A stretch of DNA of 64,000 nt, taken from assembly GCA_937124585.1 (NCBI GenBank), contig CAKZKT010000127.1, positions 1 through 64,000 of the forward strand. Direction: 5' to 3'. The position numbers and the translations under genes are program-made. Origin of the DNA: an uncultured Anaerolineae bacterium. Its GTDB lineage: Bacteria > Chloroflexota > Anaerolineae > CG2-30-64-16. This document shows, in pieces, positions 42,736 through 51,986 of the stretch (its first letter is position 1; each line of letters begins with the position of its first letter). The notes below the pieces were generated by a model, which saw only the letters and a list, made by a program, of their open reading frames with translations, searched no databases and was not told where the DNA came from.

Positions 42736-43890
42736 ATGCGCTTCGAATTCGCCACAGCCGGTCGCATTCTCTTCGGGCCGGGCACATTGTCGGAGGTCGG
42801 GCCGGCGGCGCGCGGCCTGGGCCGCCGCGCGCTCGTGGTGACAGGAAAATCGGCAGAGCGCGCCGGGCCGCTGCTGGCTGCCCTGGCCGGTGCCGGAGTG
42901 GCGCAGGTCGGCTTCGTCGTGCCCGGCGAGCCGACGACCGAGATGGTGCGTGCGGGGATGCGCCTGGCGCAGGCCGAGGCCTGCGATCTGGTGATCGGCT
43001 TCGGCGGCGGCAGTGCCATAGATGCGGCAAAGGCGATCGCCGCGCTGGCGACCAACGGCGGCGACCCGCTCGACTACATGGAGGGGGTCGGGCCGGGCAA
43101 GCCGCTGAGCCAACCCGCCCTGCCCGTGATCGCCATCCCCACCACCGCGGGCACCGGCGCCGAGGTCACGCGCAACGCGGTCGTCGCGTCGCCCGAGCAT
43201 CGGGTGAAGGCGAGCCTGCGCAGCCCGCACATGCTGCCCCGGCTGGCGCTCGTGGATCCCGAGCTGACCCACTCCATGCCGCCGGAGGTGACCGCAGGCA
43301 CGGGGCTGGACGCGCTCACCCAGCTCATCGAGCCGTTCGTCTCGCACCGGGCCAACCCGCTGACCGATGCCTTCTGCCGAGAGGGGATCGTCCGCGCGGC
43401 GCGCTCGCTGCGCCGGGCCTACGCGCACGGCGACGATGCGGCCGCGCGCGAGGACATGGCGCTCGCCTCGCTGTGCGGCGGGCTGGCGCTGGCCAATGCC
43501 GGGCTGGGCGCAGCGCACGGCCTGGCCGCGCCGCTCTGCGGCATGTTCCCCGCGCCGCACGGCGCAACCTGCGCCGCACTGCTGCCCCACGTGATGGCGA
43601 TCAACGTGCAGGCGCTCCAGGCCCGTCAGCCCGACCATCCGGCGCTCTCTCGTTATGTCGAGATCGCCTGCCTGCTCACGGGCCGCGCGGATGCCGCCGC
43701 CGCGGACGGCATCCGCTGGGTCGAGGCGTTCTGCCGCGATCTCGGTGTGGTCGGCCTGGCGACTTACGGCGTGGCGCGCGGCGACATCCCAGTGCTGGTC
43801 GAAAAGGCCGCGCGCGCATCGAGCATGAAGGCAAATCCGATCGTGCTGACCGAAGCCGAGCTGACGCAGATCCTGGAGCGGGCACTCTGA
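42736..43890 (+). CDS. Iron-containing alcohol dehydrogenase
   Basis: 384 residues of group III ADH. NAD(P) site GFGGGSAIDAAK and TTAGTGAEVT. Metal ligands lie in GLDALTQLIEP (Asp) and AHGLAAPLCGMFPAPHGATC (His, His). A complete chain. Members include lactaldehyde reductase, butanol and maleylacetate reductases; the substrate is open. It is coupled to the ABM monooxygenase, suggesting an oxygenase-dehydrogenase pair, possibly for aromatic or quinone intermediates. Confidence 0.88.
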   Translation: MRFEFATAGRILFGPGTLSEVGPAARGLGRRALVVTGKSAERAGPLLAALAGAGVAQVGFVVPGEPTTEMVRAGMRLAQAEACDLVIGFGGGSAIDAAKAIAALATNGGDPLDYMEGVGPGKPLSQPALPVIAIPTTAGTGAEVTRNAVVASPEHRVKASLRSPHMLPRLALVDPELTHSMPPEVTAGTGLDALTQLIEPFVSHRANPLTDAFCREGIVRAARSLRRAYAHGDDAAAREDMALASLCGGLALANAGLGAAHGLAAPLCGMFPAPHGATCAALLPHVMAINVQALQARQPDHPALSRYVEIACLLTGRADAAAADGIRWVEAFCRDLGVVGLATYGVARGDIPVLVEKAARASSMKANPIVLTEAELTQILERAL

Positions 43891-43924
43891 GGTCGCGTCG
43901 CCGATGCGCGGGGCATGGCTGCGC

Positions 43925-44422
43925 TCAAGCCGCGTCGGAGCCAGGTTCTGCGGGCGAACGGACGTCGTGTCTGCGCTTGCGAAACACCAGCTCGGTCACG
44001 CCCTCGACCACGTAGTCGGACAGCGCGCCGACCTGCTGATATCCCAGGCGGCGGTAAAAAGCCTGTGCCGCAATATTGAAGTCGGACACCAGCAGAAACA
44101 CATCGTCTGCCTGGGCAAAAAGCGCGGCCTCGGCATGGGCCAGCAGCGCGCGACCGATCCCGCCGCCGCGATGGGTCGGCGCGACGCCGATCAGCATGAT
44201 GTAGCCGCTGCGGGCGAACGCGCCGCGCGCGACGTACCAGATGAAGCCGACCGGAGCGCCCTCTACCTCGGCCACGGCGATGGTCGCGCCGGCCGCCAGG
44301 CCCGCGGCCAGACGTCGTGCTGCACTCGCCTCGGTGATGCCGTAGCGCTGCCAGAGCGGATCGCCCGCCATCAGCCGGGCCAGGACGGGGATATCGGCAG
44401 GCAAAAACGCGCGGATGTTCAT
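43925..44422 (-). CDS. GNAT N-acetyltransferase
   Basis: 165 residues. Acetyl-CoA site motif A: GVAPTHRGGGIGRALLAHAEA (R/Q-x-x-G-x-G/A form GGGIG). The C-terminal AQAFYRRLGYQQVG is typical of GNAT. Target unknown. It is the last gene of the minus-strand amino-sugar group, 64 bases after the kinase gene. Confidence 0.88.
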   Translation of the reverse strand: MNIRAFLPADIPVLARLMAGDPLWQRYGITEASAARRLAAGLAAGATIAVAEVEGAPVGFIWYVARGAFARSGYIMLIGVAPTHRGGGIGRALLAHAEAALFAQADDVFLLVSDFNIAAQAFYRRLGYQQVGALSDYVVEGVTELVFRKRRHDVRSPAEPGSDAA

Positions 44423-44486
44423 CGGGCGATCAGGGCCCCGAAAAATTCCCTCGTCGGCTCGCTCGGGGGCCGGCCGGCGGCAGCGT

Positions 44487-45428
44487 TCATCCGGTCTCCC
44501 TCTCGAGCAGATTCACGGCCAGGCGAATCGCGCCGCGGGCCGGCTCGGCGACCGGGGTGATGGGGCCCAAGTTCAGGCTGAGGTCGGCTGCTGCGGCCTG
44601 AAACGCTGCCGCAGCCTGTGCGCCATGGACAAGCACGCCGCCGGCCAGTGCGCAGGGCGTCGGCGCGGGCAGGGCCAGCCGGCGCACGACCGCCTCGACG
44701 GTGATCGCCAGATCGCGGCCGGCGCCGGCGAGGATGGTGCGCGCGACGGCGTCGCCGCCGGCTGCAGCGGCATCCACCAGCCGCGCCAGGCCGGCGATAT
44801 CGGCCGGGCCGACGTCCTCTCGATACACGCGTCCCACCAGCGCGGTCGGCGAGGGCAGCTCCCAGTGCGCCAGCACGGCCGCGGTCAGCGCGGTCTGCGG
44901 GCCACGACCGTCGAACGCGCACATCACCGCGCGCAACGCGGCGATCCCGATGGCATAGCCGCTGCCCTCGTCGCCCAAAATGTGGCCCCAGCCGCCCGCT
45001 CGTGCCATTTCCCCGGCAGGGTGGCGGCCGAGCACGATGGAGCCGGTGCCGGAGATCACCCCCACGCCCCAGCCGTCCGGCGTGCCGGCCGCCAGCACCA
45101 GCTCGCCGTCATTGGCGATGATGGTCGGCACGCCGCCGAAACGGCCGGCGGCCCAGCCCTCAAACAAGGCCCGATCTTCGGGCCGATCCACGCCGGCCAG
45201 TCCCAGGCAGACCGCAGCCGGCGGGCCAATCGGCTGCTCCGCATCGGCGAAGGCCGCGGCAATCGCCGCGTCGAGCGCGGCCCAGGCCGCCTCCGCGCCG
45301 ATGTTCTGGTAGTTGGACGATCCGGCCGTTCCCCGGCCGATCACGCGGCCCATGGGGTCAGCCAGCAGCGCCAGGGTCTTGCTGCCGCCGCCGTCCAGGC
45401 CGAGGATGAGAGAAGTAGATGCGGACAT
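44487..45428 (-). CDS. BadF/BcrA-type ATPase, probable N-acetylglucosamine kinase-like sugar kinase
   Basis: 313 residues of the ASKHA fold. Phosphate-1 motif LGLDGGGSKTLALL, ISGTGSIVLGR phosphate-2 block and GWGHILGDEGSGYAIG, which is diagnostic for the GlcNAc kinase-like subgroup; then the LAGGVL adenosine motif. Its position directly after anmK supports phosphorylation of cell-wall amino sugars. GGAGG lies 5 bases before the ATG. Confidence 0.85.
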   Translation of the reverse strand: MSASTSLILGLDGGGSKTLALLADPMGRVIGRGTAGSSNYQNIGAEAAWAALDAAIAAAFADAEQPIGPPAAVCLGLAGVDRPEDRALFEGWAAGRFGGVPTIIANDGELVLAAGTPDGWGVGVISGTGSIVLGRHPAGEMARAGGWGHILGDEGSGYAIGIAALRAVMCAFDGRGPQTALTAAVLAHWELPSPTALVGRVYREDVGPADIAGLARLVDAAAAGGDAVARTILAGAGRDLAITVEAVVRRLALPAPTPCALAGGVLVHGAQAAAAFQAAAADLSLNLGPITPVAEPARGAIRLAVNLLERETG

Positions 45429-45453
45429 TGGAGCCTCCGGGATGCGTCAGGCG

Positions 45454-46653
45454 TCAAACGTCAGGCGTCGGGCGGAACGGCGCCCGGGTGACGGGCTCGC
45501 GCGCGGCCGGGGTGATGGCGCCCAGCACGACCGATCGCCGTGCGCCGGTCGCCGCGGGCAGGTTGCCCGGCCGGCCGTGCCACGTCTCGTAGGCCAGGAC
45601 GGCGAATGCGACGGCCTCTTTGGCGTCGCCGGGCAGCCCCAGGTCATCCGAGGTGAGGATGCGCGCCGCAGGCAGCCCGGCACGCAACATCGTCATCAAC
45701 AGGGGATTGCGCGCGCCGCCGCCGCTGACGATCACTTCGTCGGGAAGCTGCGGCAGAAAATCGCGATAGGCCTGGACAATCGAGCGAGCGGTGAACGCGG
45801 TGAGGGTCGCGACAATGTCATAGGGCGACAGGCCGGCTGCCTGCGCCCGCTCCCAGACCTGCGCGCCGAATTGGGTGCCGAACCGCTCGCGGCCGGTCGT
45901 CTTCGGCGGCGGCAGGCTGAAGTACGGCTCGGCCATCAGCTCGGCCAGGAGCGCCTCGTCTACCCGGCCCTGGCCGGCGAGCGCGGCGTCCCGATCATAC
46001 GCCCACGCGCCGCCGGTAGCGCGTGCGGCGGCATAGTCAATGAGCATGTTGCCCGGCCCAGTGTCGAAGGCGAGCAGGCCCCCGCGCCGGCCCTCCCCTG
46101 CTGAGACAGACGCAGGGGGCAGGAAGGTCACGTTGGCGATGCCGCCGATGTTCTGCACCGCGCGCGGCCGGGTCGGATGTGCGAAGAGGAGCTGATCGAG
46201 ATAGGGCACGAGGGGCGCGCCCTGGCCGCCGGCTGCCATGTCGCGCGACCGGAAATTGCTCACCGTCGTGATGCCCGTCAGCTCGGCGATGACGGCCGGC
46301 TCGCCCAGCTGCAGCGTGGATGCCGCCGGGCCGGCCGGTTCATGCCAGACCGTCTGGCCGTGGCTGCCGATCAGATCGACCTGATCGGCGCGCAGGCCGG
46401 CCGCGGCGATGGCGGCCAGCGCGGCCTCGGCGAAGGCCCGGCCCAGGCGAAAATTCAACCGACACAGCCGCTCCACCGTGCCGGTTTCAGGCCGAAAAGC
46501 GGCGAAGATCTCGGCGCGCAGGTCGGCTCCATGCGGCATGGCGACGTGCTTCAGCAGGCGCCAGCCGAGCGTGGGCGGTGCGCCCCACAGCTCGACCACC
46601 GCCGCGTCTATCCCATCGGCCGAGGTGCCCGACATGAGGCCGACGACGATCAT
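45454..46653 (-). CDS. anmK: Anhydro-N-acetylmuramic acid kinase
   Basis: 399 residues. AnmK opens and phosphorylates 1,6-anhydro-MurNAc from wall turnover. The start [16 protein letters not shown] is the family signature. [29 protein letters not shown] and VSGGGARNP follow in the right order. It starts inside the stop of the serine hydrolase gene (ATGA), with GGAGG 4 bases upstream. No murQ or nagZ is in the window. Confidence 0.95.
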   Translation of the reverse strand: MIVVGLMSGTSADGIDAAVVELWGAPPTLGWRLLKHVAMPHGADLRAEIFAAFRPETGTVERLCRLNFRLGRAFAEAALAAIAAAGLRADQVDLIGSHGQTVWHEPAGPAASTLQLGEPAVIAELTGITTVSNFRSRDMAAGGQGAPLVPYLDQLLFAHPTRPRAVQNIGGIANVTFLPPASVSAGEGRRGGLLAFDTGPGNMLIDYAAARATGGAWAYDRDAALAGQGRVDEALLAELMAEPYFSLPPPKTTGRERFGTQFGAQVWERAQAAGLSPYDIVATLTAFTARSIVQAYRDFLPQLPDEVIVSGGGARNPLLMTMLRAGLPAARILTSDDLGLPGDAKEAVAFAVLAYETWHGRPGNLPAATGARRSVVLGAITPAAREPVTRAPFRPTPDV

Positions 46654-47906
46654 AACGCCTCCAGCGCGGCGACGATGGCCCGATGCAACGCGACGCGAAA
46701 TGCCAGGATGCCGGCTGCATCCCGGCCGTAGTAGACGCGGTTCGTGCACACGGCGACGGTGAGCGCCCGCTCCGGATCCATCCACAGCGATGTGCCGGTG
46801 AAACCGGTATGCCCAAATGCCCGCTCACTGAACGGGTTGCCGCTCGCCTCCGGGTCGGGCGACCAGAGCGCAAAGCCGATCCCCCGCCGCGTCGCGCCGT
46901 CCTCCGCCTGCAAACGGGTCATTTCGGCGATGGTATCCGGCCGGAAGATAGCGGGGCGGGGCGCGGAACGTTGAACGTTCAACGTTGAACGTTCAACGTC
47001 ACTTGTCAGGAACGTTTCCCCGAAGGCTGCCAGTTCGGTCGCGGTGGAGAAGAGGCCGGCATGACCCGCGACGCCGCCCAGGCCGGCCGCGTTCTCGTCG
47101 TGCACCTCGCCGACGATCCGTCGCCGGCGCCACGCGCAGAATTCGGTGGCCGCGATATTGCCCGTTGCATGTTGCGCATCTGGGCCCGTCGCACTGCCGA
47201 TCGCCTCGTTTGCCGATTCTTCCATTTGCCGATTCGCCGATGCGCTGATGCGCAGGTAGCGCGTCCGGCTCAGGCCGAGCGGGCCGGTGACGCGCTGTGC
47301 CACGGCTGCGTCGAGGGGCAGGCCGGTGAGGCGCTCGATGGCCAGGCCGACCAGGATGAGGCCGATGTCGCTGTAGATGACACGTGCAGCTATGGGATAG
47401 GAAAAATACGTCGTCAGGGCCAGGCGACGGGCCGCCTCGGCGCTGCCGGCTTTGTAGAACGGCCGCCAGGCCGGCAAGCCGGAGGTATGCGTCAACAGGT
47501 GGCGGAACGTGACGCGGCCCGCGTCCACATGGGTCGCGCCGGGCGCTACGGCCGGATCCCACGTCACCGCCACTTGCGCACCCGGCTTCAATGGGTCGTC
47601 GTAGGGCAGGATCGGCCGCTCGCCGACGAACTCGTCCAACACGGCCGCCACGGGCTGATCCAGCCCTACGCGGCCCTCTTCGACCAGCGTCATGAAGGCG
47701 GTGACCACAAAGAGCTTGGTGACCGAAGCGAGATCGAACAGCGTGTCGGCCGTGATCGGCCTCGCCTGCGTCTCTGGGTCGAGCCAGCCGCAGGCAACCG
47801 ACCAGAGCGTCTCCCCGGCCCGGCGCACCACCACCTGGCCGGCCGGAAAGACGCGGCCGAGCGCGGCCTGGATGATCGCTTCTGCGTCCGAAAAATGATG
47901 GGCCAT
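46650..47906 (-). CDS. Serine hydrolase, beta-lactamase class C/PBP4* family, with repeat-derived insertions
   Basis: 418 residues. Ser61-x-x-Lys64 (SVTK), Tyr178-Ser-Asp (YSD) and His366-Thr-Gly. A normal class C fold is interrupted by two low-complexity segments: about 220-255 ([17 protein letters not shown]) and about 302-319 ([11 protein letters not shown]). Both are direct translations of DNA words that are elsewhere intergenic. No signal peptide is seen. Coupled to anmK, as in other wall-recycling clusters. Confidence 0.85.
   Translation of the reverse strand: MAHHFSDAEAIIQAALGRVFPAGQVVVRRAGETLWSVACGWLDPETQARPITADTLFDLASVTKLFVVTAFMTLVEEGRVGLDQPVAAVLDEFVGERPILPYDDPLKPGAQVAVTWDPAVAPGATHVDAGRVTFRHLLTHTSGLPAWRPFYKAGSAEAARRLALTTYFSYPIAARVIYSDIGLILVGLAIERLTGLPLDAAVAQRVTGPLGLSRTRYLRISASANRQMEESANEAIGSATGPDAQHATGNIAATEFCAWRRRRIVGEVHDENAAGLGGVAGHAGLFSTATELAAFGETFLTSDVERSTLNVQRSAPRPAIFRPDTIAEMTRLQAEDGATRRGIGFALWSPDPEASGNPFSERAFGHTGFTGTSLWMDPERALTVAVCTNRVYYGRDAAGILAFRVALHRAIVAALEAL
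46965..47000. repeat. Iterated GAACGTT/AACGTTC words inside a coding region
   Basis: GGAACGTTGAACGTTC is followed by AACGTTGAACGTTCAACG: five GAACGTT-type units, alternately direct and inverted, kept in frame with the serine hydrolase and encoding [11 protein letters not shown]. The same AACGTT word fills the spacer at 51930-51986. Confidence 0.85.
47190..47260. repeat. GAATCGGCAAA words inside the serine hydrolase gene
   Basis: On the coding (minus) strand GGCGAATCGGCAAATGG is followed by AAGAATCGGCAAACG and GCATCAGCGCATCGGCG. It shares GCGAATCGGCAAAT exactly with the promoter repeat at 26.55 kb. It is in frame and encodes the segment at about 220-236. Confidence 0.75.
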
Positions 47907-47930
47907 GATCGCTCCTGCAGCGCACGACGT

Positions 47931-49340
47931 TCAGTCTCCGACCTCCTCGGCGAGCGCAATGAGCGTCGCCATCGGCAGCGGATGTAATGGCGGTCGGGCC
48001 GTGAAACACCCGGCCGCTCGAAGCGCGGCCATATCGTCCGCGCGGCTCAATGTTGCGGCGATGATGCGACCGATCAGCTCGCCGCAGATGCGGCCCTGGC
48101 AATAGCCCATGCCCGCGCGCGTCAGCCCCTTGACCTCGTTGACATCCGCGGCGCCTTCGGCCACGGCGCGACGAAGGGCGCCCAGCGTCACTTCCTCGCA
48201 GCGGCAAATGATCGTGTCATCATCGGCCAGCCCGTACAGGCCGGGGCGAGGCGCGAACAACGCGGCAAGCATGGCAGCGAAGCGCTGTTGCCGGGCCAAA
48301 CCGGGCTGTTCTCTGCGGATGCGCGCGCCGGCCTCGGCGGCGCTCAGATGGCCCAACTCGCGAGCCGCGGCCAGGCCGGCGATGCGTCCTTCGATCTGCG
48401 CCAGCTCTGCGCCCCCGATGCCGGCACCGTCTCCGACCGCGTAAACGCCGGGCAGGCTGGTGCGCATTTCGGCATCGCGCCGCGGCACGTAGCCTCCCCG
48501 ATCCATTCGCAATTCGTGAACGCAGCCCAGCAGTCGAGAGACTTCGGTGGAGGGGATCAGGCCGTAGCCGATGGCGATCGTGTCCACGGCGACCGTCTCG
48601 GCGCTGTCGGCGATGGGCCGGCCGGCGTCGTCCAGGCGGCAGATCACCGCTTCTTCCACCTGCCCCCGGCCGCGCGCTGCGATCACCGACCAGCCTGTCC
48701 GCAGCGAGACGCGCGCGGCGCGCAACGCCCGCCAGTAGCGCAGGCCTTCCGCCAGTCGCGGCCACTGGCCCCACAACGCCGCGACATGACGCGCGGCGCG
48801 CCAGTCCAGTCGCGCCGCTTCGAGGACGGCAACGACCTCTGCGCCGGCTTGCACCAGATTGGCGGCCACGGCGACCTGCAACGGACCTGTCCCCGACAGG
48901 AGAAAACGTCGGCCCGGCAGCCGACCCTGACCTTTGAGAAAAGCCTGCACTCCGCCGGCCGTCATGACGCCCGGCAGCGTCCAGCCGGGAAACGGAATGG
49001 GACGGTCGTAGGCGCCGGTTGCCAGGATCAGCACGCGCGCCCACAATCGGGATGGCGCCTGCGGTCCGGACAGCATCAGCTCCCAGCCCGTTCCGGCCGC
49101 GGCCGGAAATACGCCCCAGACCAACGTGTCCGTCATGACGCAGACCGGGCTGGCGCCGAGCTGCCGCACGGGAAGCGCTTCTGCGGCCGCCGCACCCGGA
49201 GCCTGGCGAAAATATTGCCCACCAGGCCGTGGTTGGGCATCCACCAACACGACTTGCACGCCGGCCGTAGCAGCCGTCAGAGCGGCCGCGATGCCTGCCG
49301 GGCCGGCGCCGATGATGGCCAGTTCAGCTTCCGTCGCCAT
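47931..49340 (-). CDS. FAD/NAD(P)-dependent dehydrogenase subunit with BFD-like [2Fe-2S] domain (HcnB/OoxA-like)
   Basis: 469 residues. N-terminal FAD site ELAIIGAGPAGIAAALTAA, GGQYFRQ, and ATGAYDRPIPFPGW. The central second nucleotide site is LLSGTGPLQVAVA. The C-terminal BFD-like cluster is CRCEEVT...GYCQGRIC (four Cys). This domain order is that of HcnB of HCN synthase and of OoxA/NoxA opine or hydroxyproline dehydrogenases. It overlaps the small iron-sulfur gene by 17 bases. Confidence 0.88.
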   Translation of the reverse strand: MATEAELAIIGAGPAGIAAALTAATAGVQVVLVDAQPRPGGQYFRQAPGAAAAEALPVRQLGASPVCVMTDTLVWGVFPAAAGTGWELMLSGPQAPSRLWARVLILATGAYDRPIPFPGWTLPGVMTAGGVQAFLKGQGRLPGRRFLLSGTGPLQVAVAANLVQAGAEVVAVLEAARLDWRAARHVAALWGQWPRLAEGLRYWRALRAARVSLRTGWSVIAARGRGQVEEAVICRLDDAGRPIADSAETVAVDTIAIGYGLIPSTEVSRLLGCVHELRMDRGGYVPRRDAEMRTSLPGVYAVGDGAGIGGAELAQIEGRIAGLAAARELGHLSAAEAGARIRREQPGLARQQRFAAMLAALFAPRPGLYGLADDDTIICRCEEVTLGALRRAVAEGAADVNEVKGLTRAGMGYCQGRICGELIGRIIAATLSRADDMAALRAAGCFTARPPLHPLPMATLIALAEEVGD

Positions 49341-49641
49341 GCCTCTTCGCTGCTCCGGTTTCGACCGACATGCCGGGAGCCACCGCGGTCACACAGGCGC
49401 GGACATTCGGCACACCGTTCACCGTGACCAGGCACTCGTAGCAGATGCCGATGCCACAAAACAGGCCGCGCGGCTCGCTGCGGTGGGCCGTGCGACGAAA
49501 AACCCGGATGCCGGCGGCCCCCAACACGGCCGCCACCGTCTGGCCGGCGCGAGCGGAGATAGATCGGCCGTCAACCAGCACGGTGAAAGCCGCTTCTTCG
49601 CCAGCCGCCACAGACGTGAGATCAGAGCCGGTCGTCTGCAT
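49324..49641 (-). CDS. [2Fe-2S] ferredoxin-like subunit (HcnA-like)
   Basis: 105 residues. Cluster pattern GLFCGIGICYECLV (Cys-x4-Cys-x2-Cys) with the fourth Cys in NVRACV; R-T-H-x-S-EPRGLFC is the normal lead. Same size as the alpha subunits of HCN synthase and proline/hydroxyproline dehydrogenases, which pass electrons from flavin to the chain. Confidence 0.88.
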   Translation of the reverse strand: MQTTGSDLTSVAAGEEAAFTVLVDGRSISARAGQTVAAVLGAAGIRVFRRTAHRSEPRGLFCGIGICYECLVTVNGVPNVRACVTAVAPGMSVETGAAKRHGDGS

Positions 49642-49684
49642 GACAGGTCACTCCAGAAAGCGAACATCGAACAAAGATTTCGGA

Positions 49685-50899
49685 TCAGCCGTGCGCGTGA
49701 GCGATCGTGCGATCAGGCGAAAAGGGCTGCAGGTCCAGATCGGTGCGGCCAGTGCAGACCAGCTGCGCCACCACATCGCCGATCAACGGCGCCACAACCA
49801 CCGTGGATTTGAACGCGGTCGCCAGGATCAGGCCCGGCAGATCGCGCACCGGCCCCAGAAACGGCAGTCCGTCCGCCGTGAAGGCGACCGGTGCGGCCCA
49901 TCCCCGCAACACGCGCAGACGGGCCAATGCCGGCAGAAAACGCGTGACCTCGCGTGCGATGGCGGCCTGTCCCTGCCAGGTGGCCTGCGCGCCGAGATCT
50001 TCGGTGACCACCCCGGCTTCACCCAGCAGGAAATGGCCGTCTGTGCTCTGCGCGACTGCGAGCACTGCCGGACTCGCTGCGCTCGCTGCGGCCGTCCCGT
50101 GCTCAGGCGGATGCGACGATGCGTCTTCCACGACGTGCATCTGCTCGAAGAAAGCCGCGGACGCCAGATGATTGCGCAGCGTCAACGCGACGCGTTCAGT
50201 GACCAGCGCCTGGCCGTGGACATGCGGGATCGCCCAATGACGGCCCAGCAGCCGTCCCAGGCGCGGCGTCCATGCACCGGTCGTCAGGATCACGGCGCCG
50301 GCGCTGAAGCGTTGATCGGTCGCTCGCAGGCCAACGACGCGGCCGCCGGCCATGTCGAAGCCTGTGACCTCGGTGTAGGGATACACCGCCAGCCCGCGTC
50401 GGCGTCCCAGGCGCAGAAAAGCGGCGAGGAAAGCGAACGGCGAGACCTGGCCCTCGTTTGCGTGATAACAGGCGCCCAGGACGGCCCAGGGATCGAGCAG
50501 AGGCTCCAGCTCCGCCAGATGCGCCGCAGGCACGAGCTCAGCGGCAATCCCGGCAGCGTGCAGGGCCGGAAGCCGGGCCGCCATGAGCCGCCATTGCGCC
50601 TCGCTTTCAATCAGCAGGAGGCTGCCCATACGGCGATAGCCGACGGAGCACCCCAGCTCGCGTTCCAGGTCGGCAAAACGGCGCCAGCCCGCCGTGACCA
50701 TCGGCAGGCTATGTGCCAGCTCGGCATCCTGCACCTGGACATTGCCATAGTTGGCACGCGAGGCGCCGCCCGGAATCGGCCCGCGGTCGAGCAGCGCGGT
50801 GCGCAGGCCGGCGCCGGCCAGCGCGGACGCCACCGCGCAGCCGATATAGCCGGCGCCGACGACAATCGCGTCGCAGGTGTGCGCGACAGGGCCTACCAT
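49685..50899 (-). CDS. FAD-dependent amino-acid oxidase subunit (DAO family, HcnC-like)
   Basis: 404 residues. DAO-type FAD motif DAIVVGAGYIGCAVASALAGAG, then GASRANYGNVQVQD and the end DGLPFLGPVRDLPGLILATAFKSTVVVAPLIGDVVAQLV. It oxidizes an alpha-amino (or imino) acid C-N bond. It lies 43 bases upstream of the [2Fe-2S] gene; the three genes together form the heterotrimer. Substrate candidates are glycine, proline, hydroxyproline and opines. Confidence 0.88.
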   Translation of the reverse strand: MVGPVAHTCDAIVVGAGYIGCAVASALAGAGLRTALLDRGPIPGGASRANYGNVQVQDAELAHSLPMVTAGWRRFADLERELGCSVGYRRMGSLLLIESEAQWRLMAARLPALHAAGIAAELVPAAHLAELEPLLDPWAVLGACYHANEGQVSPFAFLAAFLRLGRRRGLAVYPYTEVTGFDMAGGRVVGLRATDQRFSAGAVILTTGAWTPRLGRLLGRHWAIPHVHGQALVTERVALTLRNHLASAAFFEQMHVVEDASSHPPEHGTAAASAASPAVLAVAQSTDGHFLLGEAGVVTEDLGAQATWQGQAAIAREVTRFLPALARLRVLRGWAAPVAFTADGLPFLGPVRDLPGLILATAFKSTVVVAPLIGDVVAQLVCTGRTDLDLQPFSPDRTIAHAHG

Positions 50900-50944
50900 G
50901 GCATCTCAACCGTCCATGCCCACACTTCGCGTTCCATGGACGTC

Positions 50945-51910
50945 TCACAGCTCCATGATCTTCCCCAACATCCAATACGCTCGAAACGGCTTGAAACCGA
51001 ATTTCGCGTAGAAGTCCACGATGCTGGTCCAGTCAATGACGCAGCCGCGCACGCCCGCTGCACGCATGTAGCGCAGCGCGACGTCCATCATCACCGCGCC
51101 GTAGCCCTGGCCGCGGCGGTCGCTGCTGATGCCGACCGAACCGAGCTGGCCCCAAGGCCGCGGCAGGCCGTGCGGGAAGAAACGGTCGAGCGGCCGCCGG
51201 GAATCCTCGTAGGTGAGCTGGCAGAAGCCCTCCACGCCCCGTTCGCTCCAGAGCAGAAAGTAGTCCGAGAGGCGACCGCCCTCGGCCAGGTGACATTCCG
51301 CCTCAAAGCGCCAGCGGCCGGGGAACTCACGGTGGAGGAAGGCCAGCAGTGCCTCCTCCTCGCCGGGCCGGGCCGGACGCGCCTCAAGACCGGTTGCTTT
51401 CAGGGCGCTCGCCGGCGTGACGTACGCCGCCAGGTCGTGGGCGACATCCCAGCTGCGCTCGTGACCAGGCACCGTCGTGTAGCCGTGACGTTCGAAGAAT
51501 CCCTCGGTGTGCAATTGCACCGGCAAGCCTGCCGCAAAAGGATGCATGCTCCCGCCCAGGCGCAGGCGACGGCAGCGCTGATCGGCCAGCCAGCCCTCGG
51601 CCCACGCCAGCAGCGCCGTCCCGATTCCCTGGCGTTGAAAATCGGGGTGTACGGCGATGGCGTCCAGCCAACCGGCATCCGGCGGCGAGACGCTCGGCTC
51701 AGCGGTCAGGAGCGAAGCCAGCACAAAGCCGACAGGCTGTCCGGCCTGATAGGCGATGGCGCCGGCCTGCGCGCCGGCCGGAATGGGCATCGTGTTGTAA
51801 ACCATCGCCCGCTCGGTGATCGCCAGGTTCTCACCACATGCTGCGTTCCAAAGCCTCGTCGCTGCCGCGATCTGCGCCGGATCAGCAAAATCAAACAGCC
51901 GTAATTCCAT
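50945..51910 (-). CDS. Tandem (two-domain) GNAT acetyltransferase
   Basis: 321 residues from the ATG at 51910. Two GNAT domains with separate acetyl-CoA motifs: AVHPDFQRQGIGTALLAWAEG (N-terminal) and GISSDRRGQGYGAVMMDVAL (C-terminal). The end YAKFGFKPFRAYW is typical. The longer frame upstream merely translates the AACGTT repeats and was discarded. Substrate unknown. Confidence 0.88.
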   Translation of the reverse strand: MELRLFDFADPAQIAAATRLWNAACGENLAITERAMVYNTMPIPAGAQAGAIAYQAGQPVGFVLASLLTAEPSVSPPDAGWLDAIAVHPDFQRQGIGTALLAWAEGWLADQRCRRLRLGGSMHPFAAGLPVQLHTEGFFERHGYTTVPGHERSWDVAHDLAAYVTPASALKATGLEARPARPGEEEALLAFLHREFPGRWRFEAECHLAEGGRLSDYFLLWSERGVEGFCQLTYEDSRRPLDRFFPHGLPRPWGQLGSVGISSDRRGQGYGAVMMDVALRYMRAAGVRGCVIDWTSIVDFYAKFGFKPFRAYWMLGKIMEL

Positions 51911-51929
51911 CGGGTTCCGCCTTTCCGAT

Positions 51930-51986
51930 AAACGTTTAAACGTTGGAACGTTGGAACGTTTAAACGTTTGAACGTTCCAACGTTTC
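51930..51986. repeat. AACGTT-rich iterated palindromic spacer
   Basis: Words AAACGTTTAAACGTTGG, AACGTTGGAACGTTTAAACG and TTTGAACGTTCCAACGTTTC follow one another: eight AACGTT cores at 7-11-base spacing, able to fold in several registers. It fills almost the whole gap between the Gfo/Idh stop and the GNAT start. Confidence 0.9.
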
